64,000 bases of DNA from Ipomoea triloba (GCF_003576645.1 NC_044930.1:8359314-8423313); one strand, 5' to 3'. Counted from the stretch's first letter, positions 38,332 through 50,560 are shown. Program-made: numbers and translations. The notes: generated from the letters alone by a model not told the origin.

Positions 38332-39282
38332 GGGAAAAGTGTCAATTTGGCCCCTTAAGTCCGTGGATAGTGCAATTAGGCCCCCTAAGTGAAAAAAGCT
38401 CCATTCAAGTCCCTTAAACCTGTAAAATTGTTCAATTAAGTCCAAATTGACTTGTTTATCAGGTCAAATTCGTGAGGTGCTGACACGTGTCTTTTTTAAT
38501 TTTATTTTTCAAAAAAAATATTTTTATTTATTAAAACTATTATTTATTATGAATAAAAATAAATAATATTAAATTTAATAATAATAATAATAAACAAAAC
38601 AAAAACAGCCCGGCTGCCAAGGAAGAAGAGAAACCAGTTTACCATCTTCTTCTTCGTCTCACATCCTCACCGCACGTCCGCCGGAGGGAGAGAGAGACGG
38701 AGCTGCACCTTGCAATCACCGCCGCTGCCAGTCCGACGCTAGAGGACGAACCAGTTCTCGCCGCCTGCTGCTCCGTTGACCTCACTGCTAGAGATGAACC
38801 AGATCAACCATCGCTCAAGCTCCGTCGTTCACGCCTGCTGCATCTCAGTTCGCCGGCGAGGGAGAGGGACAATTGTGGTGGTGGCTACGGCTGTGTTCGC
38901 CGGCGTCGGACTGGTAGGGTGCAGCTCCTTCTCTCTCTCTCTCCCTCCGGCGAACGTGCGGCGAGAATGCGAGACGAAGAAGAAGAAGATGGTAAACTGG
39001 TTTCTCATCTTCTTCCATGGCTCATGGCTATTTTTTTAATTTAATATTATTTATTATTTATTTATAATAAATAATAGTTTTAATAAATAAAAATATTTGT
39101 TTTGAAAAAAAAAAAAAAAGGGACATGTGTCAACACCTCACGAATTTTACTTGATAAACAAGTCAACTTGGACTTAATTGAACTATTTTACCGGTTTAGG
39201 GGGCTTGAATGGAGTTTTTTGCACTTAGGGGGCCTAATTGCACTATCCACCGGACTTAGGGGGCCAATTTGACACTTTTCCC
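38332..39282. mobile_element. 951-bp foldback element with GC-rich arms
   Basis: A perfect 9-bp target duplication, ATCCATTTT, lies at 38323-38331 and 39283-39291. The ends are GGGAAAAGTGTCAA and TTGACACTTTTCCC. Inverted arms extend far inwards, including AT-rich parts and then GC-rich parts (AAACCAGTTTACCATCTTCT paired with its complement). Only about 38700-38930 is unpaired. The GC-rich middle contains ORFs but no recognisable domain. Confidence 0.88.
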
Positions 39283-39404
39283 ATCCATTTTTGCCCAGTA
39301 GTAGTAGTAGACTCTACTTGCATTTATCATAGTCTAAACTAATTTATCAATCTACTTCACTAACAAGGATAAATAGCAATCCACTGTGTAACATATTATT
39401 TTAG

Positions 39405-39620
39405 ATTATGGGGCAACCCAACTAGGTTGATCAGGTTGTTAACTTGGTAATAACTACAAAATTTTAAGTTCGATCTTCAGTAAAAATGACTTATTAATCT
39501 TTTTGGTTTGAACCAGTAAGCTATGAGGTGATTTATTACTTCCTTTTGATCTTTTGTCGGCTAGAATTACAAGACAAAGTTTATCTAGTATAAATCTTCG
39601 TGCGCTCTCATCTTAAACAA
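39405..39620 (+). mobile_element. SINE-like element
   Basis: It has an A-box-like GGTTGATCAGGTTG and a B-box-like AAGTTCGATCTT about 40 bp apart, then a unique body. The internal promoter match is imperfect and no target duplication was identified. Confidence 0.4.
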
Positions 39621-40429
39621 AAAAGATTGCTTCCCATTTAGTACCACCTTGTGTTACACGCCAAAAAAAAAAAAAAGAGAGGAAAAAGTACCCTTAAAGT
39701 TGAGCTATATATTTATTTGGTACGATTACAATTTACCAACAAATTTCAAAAACAAATTAACAACCAGTAAAAAAATTAATACATACTACGTACAAAACAT
39801 GACATATACATTTTCAATAATTTATTATCAAATGATCGAATAGCTCTTATATTAAAAAACATCAATACTAGACTTTTAAGAAAAGCACTACCTAATATAC
39901 ATAAACTAGCTAAATTATTCATTACATGCTGAAATGCTATAAAGGATAAATAGCAACCCACTACCTAATATATATAGTCTAATTCATTCATCTACTATTC
40001 ACTAACAACTTGCTTGGTTCACAAAATAAATTTTAACAGAATAAGAATTCTATTCCATATGAATATAGTAGGTGACGAATAAAATAGAAAATATATTATA
40101 TTGTTTGGTTCGCTGAAAGTATATATAGTGTAGAAATGAGATTTTACTATTTGATTCGTTTATAGAATAAAAATTAAATAAGTTGTCAAAAGACACAAAT
40201 ATACAACAACAACAACAACAATAATTTTGACATAGTTAGGTAACAGTGGTTGTTGATGCACCACGGTTTTATTTGTCCACCCGGACATACTGCAAGTCTA
40301 CTCCTCTCCGGACTCTATTGTTAAAAAAATGTGTTAATCTTAATCTTACACGAAATGATATTTTGATTATGAAATTACTTTCAATATTACCTTAATTGCG
40401 TCAATTGGATATGCATCAACCGAATGACA

Positions 40430-41058
40430 ATTGCTATGGGTCTAAGGTATATCACTAGACACAGAGACACTTTGAGGAGTTCCAACCGAAACACATTGTG
40501 GAAATAGATGTGTTGCCGACATGTTCTTAATTCATCAAAAAGTGGAGTTACTGGTTGAGGACATCAATCTTGGGTTGCATCTTTTCTTGCATCTCTGTCA
40601 TTGTGTCTTGCCTGTATTTATCCATAATTTCTTTGACAACATCAATCGAGACAACCCCACTCGATGTGTCCTGTTTTCGTTCTAGTCTACCAAACACTCT
40701 TTGGATAGTAGAGTATGCACCAACTCCTCTTAGAGAACTCAGATAATCTTACTTTCCAAGAGCTGCCGATCGACAATATTTCATGATGTCTCTTCAATTC
40801 AAATGTCCCTTGACTAACTTCTTGAAATGTCTCTCCCAATAGCTGTCGACAATATATTGTGATGTCTCTGCAAATAGCATTGAAAATGAAACAAAGTTTT
40901 GTTATAACTTGTCTAACATATTTTGGTAAGATGTTGCGAATAACAATAGGTAACATACGTTGCATTAATACATGATAACCATGAGACTTCATGCCAACCA
41001 ACTTAAGGTCCTTCATTGTCACAAATCTTTTTAATATTCGATGAATAACATCTAACAC
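40430..41058 (-). pseudogene. CACTA (En/Spm) transposase remnant
   Basis: The minus-strand ORF at 40687-41058 includes LVGMKSHGYHVLMQRMLPI, then IRNILPKYVRQVITKLC. This is the block found in the C-terminal part of plant CACTA TNP2-type transposases (LKSHDCHILMQ, LP-AIR-LP, L-FF). Downstream, 40550-40650 read in another minus frame gives a charged IMDKYRQDTMTEMQEKMQP segment, which may belong to the element's other gene. The reading is broken by stops and frame changes, and the catalytic core and CACTA termini are missing. Confidence 0.7.
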
Positions 41059-41114
41059 ATCTAGATAAAATCAATCATCACTTTTTACCTAAAATCATAT
41101 TCACACTTAAGCCC

Positions 41115-41136
41115 TATATATATATATATATATATA
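41115..41136. repeat. (TA)n microsatellite
   Basis: About 11 units directly left of an inverted-repeat element, a frequent insertion target. Confidence 0.85.
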
Positions 41137-41139
41137 ATT

Positions 41140-41356
41140 TCAGGTGCGGCCGTGCTCTCCCGTGCGACCGTGCAGTCACACACCACTCAATGTTAAGAAA
41201 CACACCACAATGAAACACAATGAAACACACCACAATGTTAAGAAACACACGACAATGCATATTTGTGTGGTGTGTTTCTTAACATTGAGTGGTGTATTTC
41301 GTAACATTGAGTGGTGTGAACCGCACGGCCGCACGAGAGAGCACGGCCACACCTGA
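41140..41356. mobile_element. Inverted-repeat element, GTGCGGCCGTGC family
   Basis: The ends TCAGGTGCGGCCGTGCTCTC and GAGAGCACGGCCACACCTGA are inverted copies. Inside, 'CACCACAATG' and 'TTAAGAAACACACCAC' recur in both orientations. Related sequences lie at 58519-58800 and 63400-63650. Confidence 0.7.
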
Positions 41357-42229
41357 TCATGACTATATATATATAACACGCGTTTCTCTCTCTCTTTTAC
41401 ATGCATGGATGACTACTATTATACATTTAAAATTGACAAAAATATCACTATCATTTTTTTTTTGAAAACAATAATATCACTATCATAAAAAGTGTATAAT
41501 AATTGAATAAATTAAACACATTGATGTAACTAGTAACTACTATATTATTATTAAATTAAGGTTATGAACTTAATATATTAATAAACTAATTAACACTCAA
41601 TAAACTGTAATGATTAAAGTTAGAAAAACAAAAAATTTATATAATTTTCAATGATTTTTTTAGCACACTGTAATATATTTATAGTATATTCGAACTTGAG
41701 ACTTTTCTTAAGAATATTAATGTTATCAAATCAAATTAACCCACAATATATTTTAGTTAATTTTCAATGATTAGAAATTCAGTTATTATTTACGAATTCA
41801 AGCACAAAATATAGAATTAAGTTTGTTATTATGTTAATTATTTTTAAATATATATACATATACATTTACCATAAAAAAAGAGAATATAGATATTCATCTG
41901 CCTTATTTTTACCTCTAATTTATTTACTATTTATTAATTAAATCAAATCTGATTTTTTTTTTCAATTATTTTCTTTAAAATTTTTTATGCAATTATAAAA
42001 TAGAACTTTTATTTTTATTTAATAATAATACTTGTTATATAATATCTACATATAAAAATTTTAAAGCTAATATTAATTTAAATATTATAAAAATTAAAAG
42101 ATAAAAAGTTTAAAATATAATTCAACAATTTGGAGTAGTTGATAATCGAAGTATTAATATATGACAAAAACATATCAATTTATCTGAAGGATAACATAAT
42201 ATATTCTCTGTTTAAATAAATAAAATAAG
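41357..42229. other. AT-rich intergenic DNA
   Basis: No gene or delimited repeat seen. Confidence 0.5.
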
Positions 42230-42419
42230 ATATATTTACGTGTTTTTCTTTCTTACGTGGATATTCATAAAACTGCGTGCGCGAGGATCTGGATGACCCA
42301 CCATTGTGAATATAAATAGGTGTCCCATTTCGTGACTTTCAAAGTGTTCACCACACGACCGCCTTTTCGTACGCTCTCCGTTCTCTCGTAACGTTACGCT
42401 AACAGAGAAAACTTTCTCT
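42230..42419 (+). promoter_or_regulatory. Catalase promoter and 5' UTR
   Basis: A TATA box, TATAAATA, lies at 42311-42318, about 100 bp before the start codon. Two ACGT-core motifs (TTACGTGT near 42236 and TTACGTGG near 42254) resemble G-box/ABRE sites bound by bZIP factors, consistent with light or stress control of catalase genes. Binding is inferred. Confidence 0.6.
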
Positions 42420-45400
42420 ATGGATCCTTATCAGGTACCGCCGATGTATTATCATCTGCTTTTGTTCATCGTGAAGTTGATTTGATTTTTTTTTTCTGAT
42501 TTTTGTGTTGTTTTGATTATGATTTCGTTAGTCGAAAGGCATTTGTTTATTTTAATTTTTTTTAAAAAAACTTATATTCGATCTGGTGAATTCCGATGCA
42601 GCACCGTCCATCGAGCGCCTTCAATTCACCTTTCTGGACAACCAATTCTGGTGCTCCTGTTTGGAACAATAACTCATCCTTGACCGTCGGAACCAGAGGT
42701 ATTAATTAATTAATTAATTAATATATTGTACTATTTTTGCATCGCTATACTGTTCAGATTTTTGGTAGGTTTATCATGCGATGAATTCGTGTCCTATCGA
42801 GGTTTGTTTCAGAATTTCAATGTAATGAATTGCTGTTATTTTTTTAATCTTTTGTTCAGTGTTCCATGTATCACGTGACATTTGGAATCCGAATAGATTT
42901 TGGTTAGGTAGTTGGTGTTAGGCCGCTAGCTTTCTTCTTCTTTGGATTAGGTTTGAATGTGATAACTGATAATAGATGATACTTGAATTAGTTGTATCTG
43001 TCCATCTTTGTTTTCATTTGTTTGTTTGTTCCTTGTAAAAATTGGAAATTTAACTGTAAATACACAAAATGATTCTGCTAAAACTTGGACAAAATTTTGA
43101 AATCATTTCATTGATTTACTAGATTAGGGATTTTTGGAACAGTGATGCTGTGTTTGGATGGGTAGAAAGTGGGAGGAAAGAAAATTGGAGGAAGGAGTCT
43201 TATGTTTGAACCATAAGAAGGAAAATGGGAGGAGGCTGAGATTTTGGAGTGAGTGTGCATGTATTGAGAGGGGAGAAATGAGCTAAGTTGATGTACTGTG
43301 ATGTGATATATTGATATTTGTCAGGATATTAGGAGGAAAGGACTTTTTTATCCCCAATTTCTTTGTCCTTTATTTTATTTCTTATCCAAACAACAGGTAC
43401 TAAATTTTCCTACCCCATTTTGCTTCTATTTTGCCCCCCTGTTTTCAACACATGACACATCCCAACAAACTATAAAAGAACTTTAAACTTTTGATGCCAC
43501 TAATAAGGAAGAAATTCAAGGTGTTACATTTTATTTACTTGCTTTTGGTTTATTCTTTTTATTGTTTCCACATTACTTATGGTAGTGGCTCTTTTGCCCC
43601 CATGAGACCCACCCTCTCATGATTTCTTACATTGTATCCAAGGCAAGAAAGAGAAACATTGCCTAATCTTCTTTTTCAGATATACCTGACATGAACAGTG
43701 CCATACCAATGGATTTTCATTTTCTTTAGTATCTACTTGAATAGTATATTGCAATTGTGAAAATTATCTAGTAATTGAAACTGACGATCGTCATTAGTAG
43801 TTATGCCAATGCTTTAGTTCTGATTTTTCCTTCCATTTTCCAAAATCTGATTTCTATATACAAGTTTTGATCTTTCAACCCTGTCAAGCCAAGAATTTAA
43901 CTGTGGGTACTTTTAACCTAGCAATTTGTTTAGCTTTTGCTTTTTCTGCTGGTTTAGAGGTTCTCAAGATGCTTGCAACTGGCAAGCCGATGCTAGTTTG
44001 TCAAATTCATCTATGTTGAGACGCTTTGTTAGCGAGGTTCTATGGATTTGATTTTTTTTCACTGACTGATGAAATTCTGATGTTAACAGGGCCAATTCTC
44101 ATTGAGGATTATCACTTGGTGGAGAAACTTGCTAATTTTGATCGTGAACGGATTCCAGAACGTGTTGTGCATGCCAGGGGTGCAAGTGCCAAGGGTTATT
44201 TTGAGGTCACTCATGATATTTCTCATCTCACCTGTGCTGATTTCCTTAGAGCTCCTGGGGTTCAGACACCTGTTATTGTTCGATTTTCCACAGTTATCCA
44301 TGAAAGAGGAAGCCCAGAAACCCTGAGGGACCCTAGGGGCTTTGCAGTAAAGTTCTATACAAGAGAGGTATGCTGTAATTCAGTAGAAAAGTTTAAAGGC
44401 TTTTCTTTCATCTTAATTTATCTTGTTTCTGTAAACTTCTTGTTTTAGTGTATGCTAATGCTGTTTTGTTTTGTTGTGCAGGGTAACTTTGATTTGGTGG
44501 GTAACAATTTCCCTGTTTTCTTTATCCGTGATGGAATGAAGTTTCCTGACATGGTTCATGCCCTGAAACCGAATCCCAAGTCTCATATCCAGGAGAATTG
44601 GAGGATCCTTGATTTCTTCTCCCACCATCCAGAGAGTTTGCATATGTTTTCATTTTTATTTGATGATTTGGGTGTCCCGCAAGATTACAGACACATGGAA
44701 GGTTCTGGTGTTAACACCTACACACTGATCAGCAAGGCCGGGAAGGTACATTATGTGAAGTTCCACTGGAAGCCAACTTGTGGAGTGAAGTGTTTGTTAG
44801 AGGAAGATTGTGTTAAGGTTGGAGGTGCCAATCACAGCCATGCAACCCAGGATCTCTATGATTCTATTGCTGCTGGAAACTATCCTGAATGGAAGCTTTT
44901 TATTCAAATAATTGATCCTGATCATGAGGATAAGTTTGACTTTGATCCACTAGACGTTACCAAGACCTGGCCTGAGGACATCCTGCCCCTGCAGCCTGTG
45001 GGTCGCTTGGTTTTGAATAAGAATATTGACAACTTCTTTGCAGAGAATGAGCAGCTTGCATTTTGCCCAGCCATTGTGGTTCCTGGGGTTTATTATTCAG
45101 ATGATAAGCTCCTCCAAACCCGAATATTCTCTTATGCTGATACTCAGCGACATCGTCTTGGTCCAAACTATCTACAGCTTCCTGTTAACGCTCCCAAGTG
45201 TGCTCATCACAACAATCACCATGATGGCTTTATGAATTTCATGCACAGAGACGAAGAGGTGCATTTCTTCATTTATGAGAAACTTATCTCTCTTGATTCA
45301 GACATCTCATGTCCTTGCATTCTTACTACAGGTTAACTATTTCCCATCAAGGTATGATCCTTGTCGTCATGCTGAGCAGCACCCCATCCCTCCACGTATC

Positions 45401-46050
45401 TTGACAGGAAAGCGTGACAAGGTAGGTTGTTGTTGATATGGTTGGATCCTTGGTTATTTAAGAACTTGAACATATCATGTGGGACTTGAGAACTTTCGAT
45501 ATTGGTCACTCTGATGCAAGCCACTTGTATATTTAGCTCCTATTTGATATATTTGCTAGTTCTGTAACTATAACATGCAAAACATATTAGATTTATGTTG
45601 TACTCATGATATTTATTTATTTATATTCAGTGCATCATTGAGAAGGAGAACAACTTCAAACAACCTGGTGAGAGATACAGGTCCTGGTCACCAGACAGGT
45701 AACATTTGCCCCTTGGCTTCTTTTCTTATTGTATTCACTATATTGATTAGATGAAATTAATTGGGTGGTTCTATCATTTATCCAGGCAAGAAAGGTTTGC
45801 GTGTCGATGGATTGATGCTTTGTCTGATCCCCGAGTCACCCACGAAATTCGCAGTATTTGGGTTTCGTACTGGACTCAGGTATGATCTTTCTTGCCACCA
45901 TAACCACGCAATATATGCCTGGATAATAACTCAATATTTATGGATAGCTCATTATTTACTGTGTTTATGTGTTACTTGAACGCGATGCAGGCCGACAAGT
46001 CTTTTGGACAGAAGCTAGCTTCACGACTCAATGTGCGGCCAACAATGTGA
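42420..46050 (+). CDS. CAT: Catalase
   Basis: Catalase splits hydrogen peroxide to water and oxygen in peroxisomes, notably peroxide from photorespiration and fatty-acid oxidation. Eight exons join in frame to 492 aa, the standard plant length: 42420-42434, 42602-42698, 44090-44367, 44482-45258, 45332-45421, 45631-45698, 45786-45879 and 45991-46050. Catalytic His65 lies in [12 protein letters not shown], Asn138 in [13 protein letters not shown], and the haem-ligand Tyr348 in [14 protein letters not shown]. The N-terminus [19 protein letters not shown] is typical. Near the C-terminus, [13 protein letters not shown] includes the internal QKL that serves as a PTS1-like peroxisomal signal in plant catalases. 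No key residue is missing, so the gene looks functional. Which plant catalase class it belongs to was not decided. Confidence 0.97.
43148..43396. mobile_element. MITE-like element in catalase intron 2
   Basis: The ends CTGTGTTTGGATGGG and CTTATCCAAACAACAG are imperfect inverted copies of a common hAT-MITE terminus. The interior is purine-rich with GGGAGGA motifs. No target duplication was confirmed. Confidence 0.45.
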
Positions 46051-46180
46051 ACGGTAACGTGCAGGGTAAAATGTTTGGTGAGGTCTTGATTATGTACGGA
46101 GCATTGGGAAGCTTTTAATAATATGTTCCGATTTACAGTGGTTGATAAGTTATAAATTGTAGTCATGTGTTGTATTTTGT

Positions 46181-46186
46181 AATAAA
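46181..46186 (+). terminator. Catalase polyadenylation signal
   Basis: AATAAA 131 bases after the stop codon, preceded by a TGT-rich stretch (TCATGTGTTGTATTTTGT) of the kind found in plant far-upstream elements. Confidence 0.6.
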
Positions 46187-46714
46187 CAACTTTTAAGTTT
46201 TAATACTCCATTATGCAACTTTCTTCATCCTTATCGCTTGCGTTAACTACTTTTCACTCTGTGTTCGTTGGTAGGAATATATCTAATTAAAGCACAGAAT
46301 ATGAATTTCCACAAGTGTATGCGTAAGGACAGTAGCTTTTTGAAGCCCCATTCCTTTTTTTAATAGACGACCTGTAAACTCTTTTGTCCAATTGTTTTTT
46401 TTGAAAGCTTGTACAATTGTTATAAAGTGGTTATGGTCCACACGGCTGCTGTTGTAATAAATCAATCTTTAGACTTCTACAGTGCACCGTTGTTACGTCT
46501 CTAAGCTCTGGTGTAGTTGTTTTCTTTTCTTTTTGGCGTTATTGTTGCAAGCCTAAATCTTCATTAAGGTGTTTTGTCATGTGGGTGTAATACCTGAACA
46601 ATAAATTAAAATGATAGTTTAATATTGCTATAATGAAATTATTGTGTGTATATAATGAAACTAAATGATGAGAGAAGTTGCCACGGAAACATTTTCAAAT
46701 TAAATTGTTTTTCC

Positions 46715-46766
46715 ACCTGGTCCATGCTACTATATGGACCATTTCTATAATAAAATTTGCCCTCTT
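46715..46766. mobile_element. 52-bp MULE-MITE derivative
   Basis: It contains GGTCCATG...ATGGACC and AAATTTGCCCTC, as in the GGACCATGGTCC family. It is flanked by an exact 10-bp duplication, TTGTTTTTCC (46705-46714 and 46767-46776). Confidence 0.65.
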
Positions 46767-46789
46767 TTGTTTTTCCTTTCATAAAAGAG

Positions 46790-47525
46790 TGTGGCCCAAT
46801 CGGCAATGGGACAATAGTTATTGTGTGGACTACAATCCAAAACTATATCGTTTCGTGTATTTTTTCATGCAACCTGCTGTAATATATATTTTTATAATTT
46901 ATATTTTAACACATAAAATACATTATTCTAACATATAATGTGTATTATCTTACCTCAGAAGTTTCATTATTCTAACTTATAATGTACATTATTTTAACAC
47001 AAAATATATTATTCTAACACATAATGTACATTATCTTACTATGAAAGTTTTATTATTTTACACATAATGTATATTATTTTAATATATAATGTACATTATT
47101 TTAACTCATAAAATTTAACAAAACAACGTGGTTTTGGATGAACGATGTATTAGTTTAGAGTAGGATGTGACATTGATCACTTGTTGATATCTTTCTTTAA
47201 CGAAGAAATTAAAGGTCAACCACTCACTGGCACTTTAAAAGCAATTGTAGTGGCTGAGTTGAGTTATTGCAAGTTAAAGAAAAAACAAACGAACAAACAA
47301 ACAATAAGAGAGTGCAATATCGGTTGCCAACTGAAGTGTCTAGCAAGCGTGTTGTAGGCCTCGTCAAATTATTCTTTAGACTGGGGTTCATGTTGTAAGG
47401 TGGATCTGGATTCAAAATACACAATTTATATACGGAATGTTTATGATTTATATATTGAATGTTCACAACTAAATGTTCACAATTTACATATTGAATGTTC
47501 GATGGTATAACTATTGGTATGCATT
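46790..47525. repeat. MITE-like DNA with short repeats
   Basis: Positions 46840-47135 carry inverted ends (ATCCAAAAC / GTTTTGGAT) around repeats of ACATAATGTACATTAT. Positions 47375-47525 repeat GAATGTTCACAATTTA-like units related to the element at 24790-25206. No gene. Confidence 0.45.
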
Positions 47526-48593
47526 CACTAGGCCACTATTAAAAAAATCAGGTTCTTAAAAAAGCTCCACGAAAGATTCCCAGGTTAAAACCAACCAGCC
47601 AACCGGGCAATTCTAAACCCTCTTCTGTATATGTAAGAACAAGTAGAGTCCAAAGTTTTTGAACGCATTTGATTCAAGTTATATTACATAATACTTAATA
47701 ATGTGACTCATCATTTAATTTCCAAAGACATGAACTCACTTAGGTTATGAGATTCTCTAAAATAATTTCTAATTTATTTTCATTCCATCTCCCTCAAATG
47801 TTAAATAATTTAAAATCGATACAGTGTCACGCACCACAAGTAAAACATTAATTTATTTTTTATTTAAATTCATAATAATATACTTTCTTCGATTCCATAC
47901 CTGCATCATATCACCCGGATAAAACACTAGTTTAAACAATTAAATAATTAACCAAAAGTGTGGTAGCTTTTAATTGCATATAGATGATGAGGAAGTGGGA
48001 TGCAAGTTGGAAAATCCATTTAAATTGTATTTGGGGCTGGCGGGGGTTCTACTTTCTATGTAAGAGTCCATTAGAAATCCCACGTTGGAGGCCTACGTAT
48101 GGATGCATTATATTATCTATCGTTGACTGATGATATATGAGTAATGGCGCAATATAATATATAAATTATTGTAAGCAAACATTATATTAAAGCAAGCAAG
48201 CAAGCAATCGAGTAGAAATGAATAGAAAACAGAATTGGAATCTGCAGCAAGCTTTAGAATATCAAAACCAAATTAAAGCTAAGAGATCATCGATCTGGCT
48301 GTCGTCTTTAATTTGATATGCTTAGCTTAGGTTTAATTTTGTATAGAAAATAATGGATGGGAGGGAGGTTATGAAAATCTCCAACAACGTGATGCCTGAT
48401 CCCCTCCACCCAGCCATTATATTCGAATCTTCCGTCCACAAATTTTTTAGTATAATATTACTACAAATTAATTAGCAAAACTGCTAACTATATATCAGTT
48501 TCATCTTTTTTTTTTTTGTTTTTTTTTTGTTTTTTTTTTTTTTTTTTGTTTTCTTAAAATCAATTTTGTTATATATTCTCCTTTATTTCAATA
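47526..48593. other. AT-rich intergenic DNA
   Basis: No gene seen. A T/G homopolymer-like tract occupies 48507-48550. Confidence 0.45.
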
Positions 48594-48953
48594 CTAGTCT
48601 TTTTTTATGCGCGATGCGCAAAAACATATACCCAATATTTATATTTTAAAAAATAACTAACAAATTCTTATTAATTAAAATCAAAATGAAAAAAATTATT
48701 TATTATATTAATCCAATATATAATATCTACAAATTTTATTATCATTAAAGAATGTAAGAAAAGATGTAGTGAATGCATGTGCATGGCAAAGTTAATGTAA
48801 AAGATAACGGAAGTTATAATGGTAAGGGTATTTTTGTCCAAAAATTTGTATAGTACAACTCTAAAAACACAATGTACAAAATGGTTAAGATTAAAAACAT
48901 GGACATAAATGAGAGATATAACTTTGATTGAGACTTATTATGTTTTTATTAGA
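48594..48953 (-). mobile_element. Short Helitron-like element
   Basis: Read on the minus strand, it ends with the hairpin TGCGCATCGCGCA, eleven bases of spacer and CTAG followed by T, which is the Helitron 3' signature (hairpin then CTRR). A candidate 5' TC end (TCTAATAAAAAC) lies at 48953, directly next to another Helitron 3' end. Confidence 0.55.
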
Positions 48954-48985
48954 CTAGTTTTTACACGTGCATTGCGTGACTGATT
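48954..48985 (-). mobile_element. Helitron-like 3' end
   Basis: On the minus strand, CACGCAATGCACGTG is followed by TAAAAACTAGT, a short hairpin and CTAG end. The 5' end of this element was not found and should lie to the right, perhaps beyond the LRR-like fragment. Confidence 0.5.
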
Positions 48986-49499
48986 TAATGCCTAGTGTTT
49001 GTATTTAAATAAGTAATTCAAAGTATATCAATGCAAGATTATATATGAGAAGTTCATTATAGTTGACATTAAAAGTAAAGTTTGCACTTTTCTAAAAACA
49101 ATTATTTAAATACTTATTGTAGTTGGTATGGTATTAGGTAATAGATACTATTTTTGGTTGGAATTACTCTAAAGTTTGTTAATTCGCTTTTGGATAGGTT
49201 TGTCATTGTCTTTGTCTTCATTACTTGCCTATTTTTTTTAATAGTGTCTTATGTGCAATTGTGTTGATGGTGCTAGTTTACAAAAAGAAGATATTTGAAT
49301 CTAAAATAGGTTAACAATATTATTGTTATTTTTGGGTGATTGTTGTTTCAATTTCATAATTATGTTGGATATAAATGTGCTCACTTTGTTGTATGAGTTG
49401 CAAACATGAATAGCGTCCGAAGAATGAGTATGCATTATTTGAACAAATTGAATGTTGAACATATACCAAAAGAAGTAATAGAGAAGAGGCAAAATAATA

Positions 49500-50060
49500 T
49501 CATCGGCATATCTCTTTCACTAATATCTGGGAGATGACTAAGCTAAAGGGAGTCAATGATGCACACCACCTTCAATCTGATTTGCCCAACCAAAAGAACA
49601 CTTGAAAGCTCGACAAATTTCCCAACTCTGGAGGAATCAATCCTGAAATCTGGTTTGTATAAAGCTATAATTGTACTAAACTTTTTACATTTTATAGAAC
49701 AAAGGGGATTGAACCAAAAAAATTGTTGTTATTAAGTAGGAGCCACAACTTATCGTGATGGAACCGGTTGAAGAGGCAAGCAATATGGGACAATTAAATG
49801 TCTTAGGAATCAAAGATCTTGGCTGGTGAGGCTCAACCAATTGTTGTCACTTAGCTCCCTCGTCTCCTACGTTTGCTTCAATACTCCATGAGATTGATGA
49901 AGTCACAATAGATGTTGGCCAATTAGATGCAGTTGGTGACTTCAACATCAAAGGATCAATTTCAAGTTTGAATGAGTTTGACAATGACATTGATTCCAGT
50001 GAAGTATATATGTTCTACGTAATGTTGGCTATGTTGCTCTGTGACAATCTATATGTCGAT
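49500..50060 (+). pseudogene. Degenerate LRR-like fragment
   Basis: Positions 49527-49607 read IWEMTKLKGVNDAHHLQSDL then a stop. The IW-M-KL pattern is frequent in the C-terminal LRR of plant NB-LRR resistance proteins of the R1 type. A later stretch (about 49905-50000) reads VGQLDAVGDFNIKGSISSLN. Frames are broken by stops. Assignment is tentative. Confidence 0.3.
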
Positions 50061-50490
50061 TAATGTCAAGTTTATGTAGCAAAACCTTCATGAAATCAGA
50101 AAATCATGAAAATTTTCTTTGTATTAATTGTGCAATTCTTTATCTCTCATATGAGGATTTGTTCTAAACATTTAAGGTGGTGTAAAGTCTTTTGGATCAA
50201 GAAAGTTTAATTTGCTTCATCAAATTCTCTATTTTACTGTTGGGAAAGAATTAAATATGCAGACCCCAAAATCAAGGTGATTCATTGACGTTTTTGTGTT
50301 TTTGATGCATTGATTTTACTACAGAAATGCTAAAAATTGGTGAACCAGAAGGTGATGTTTAATTGATCAAATTAACGATTGGCAAACTTCAAACCAATGC
50401 TTAAATAACTTTTGGCAACTCATCCAGGGCTGAAATTCATGAAAGATATGATAGCTTCTTACTCATTTGTTTTGTGTCTCAAATTGTTTG

Positions 50491-50560
50491 ACCCCCCCCT
50501 CCTCCCCCCCCCCCCCCCCCCNTCTTTTTTTTTCCCCCCCCCCCCCCCCCCCCCCCCCCT
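50491..50560. other. C/T homopolymer tract with one N
   Basis: Long C-runs on either side of a single N (50522) and T-run, like the edges of the larger gap at 32.9 kb. Probably unreliable sequence. Confidence 0.8.

Noticed and set aside
38776..39039. 87-aa ORF in the foldback element
   Set aside because: GC-rich core of a palindromic element with no recognised domain.
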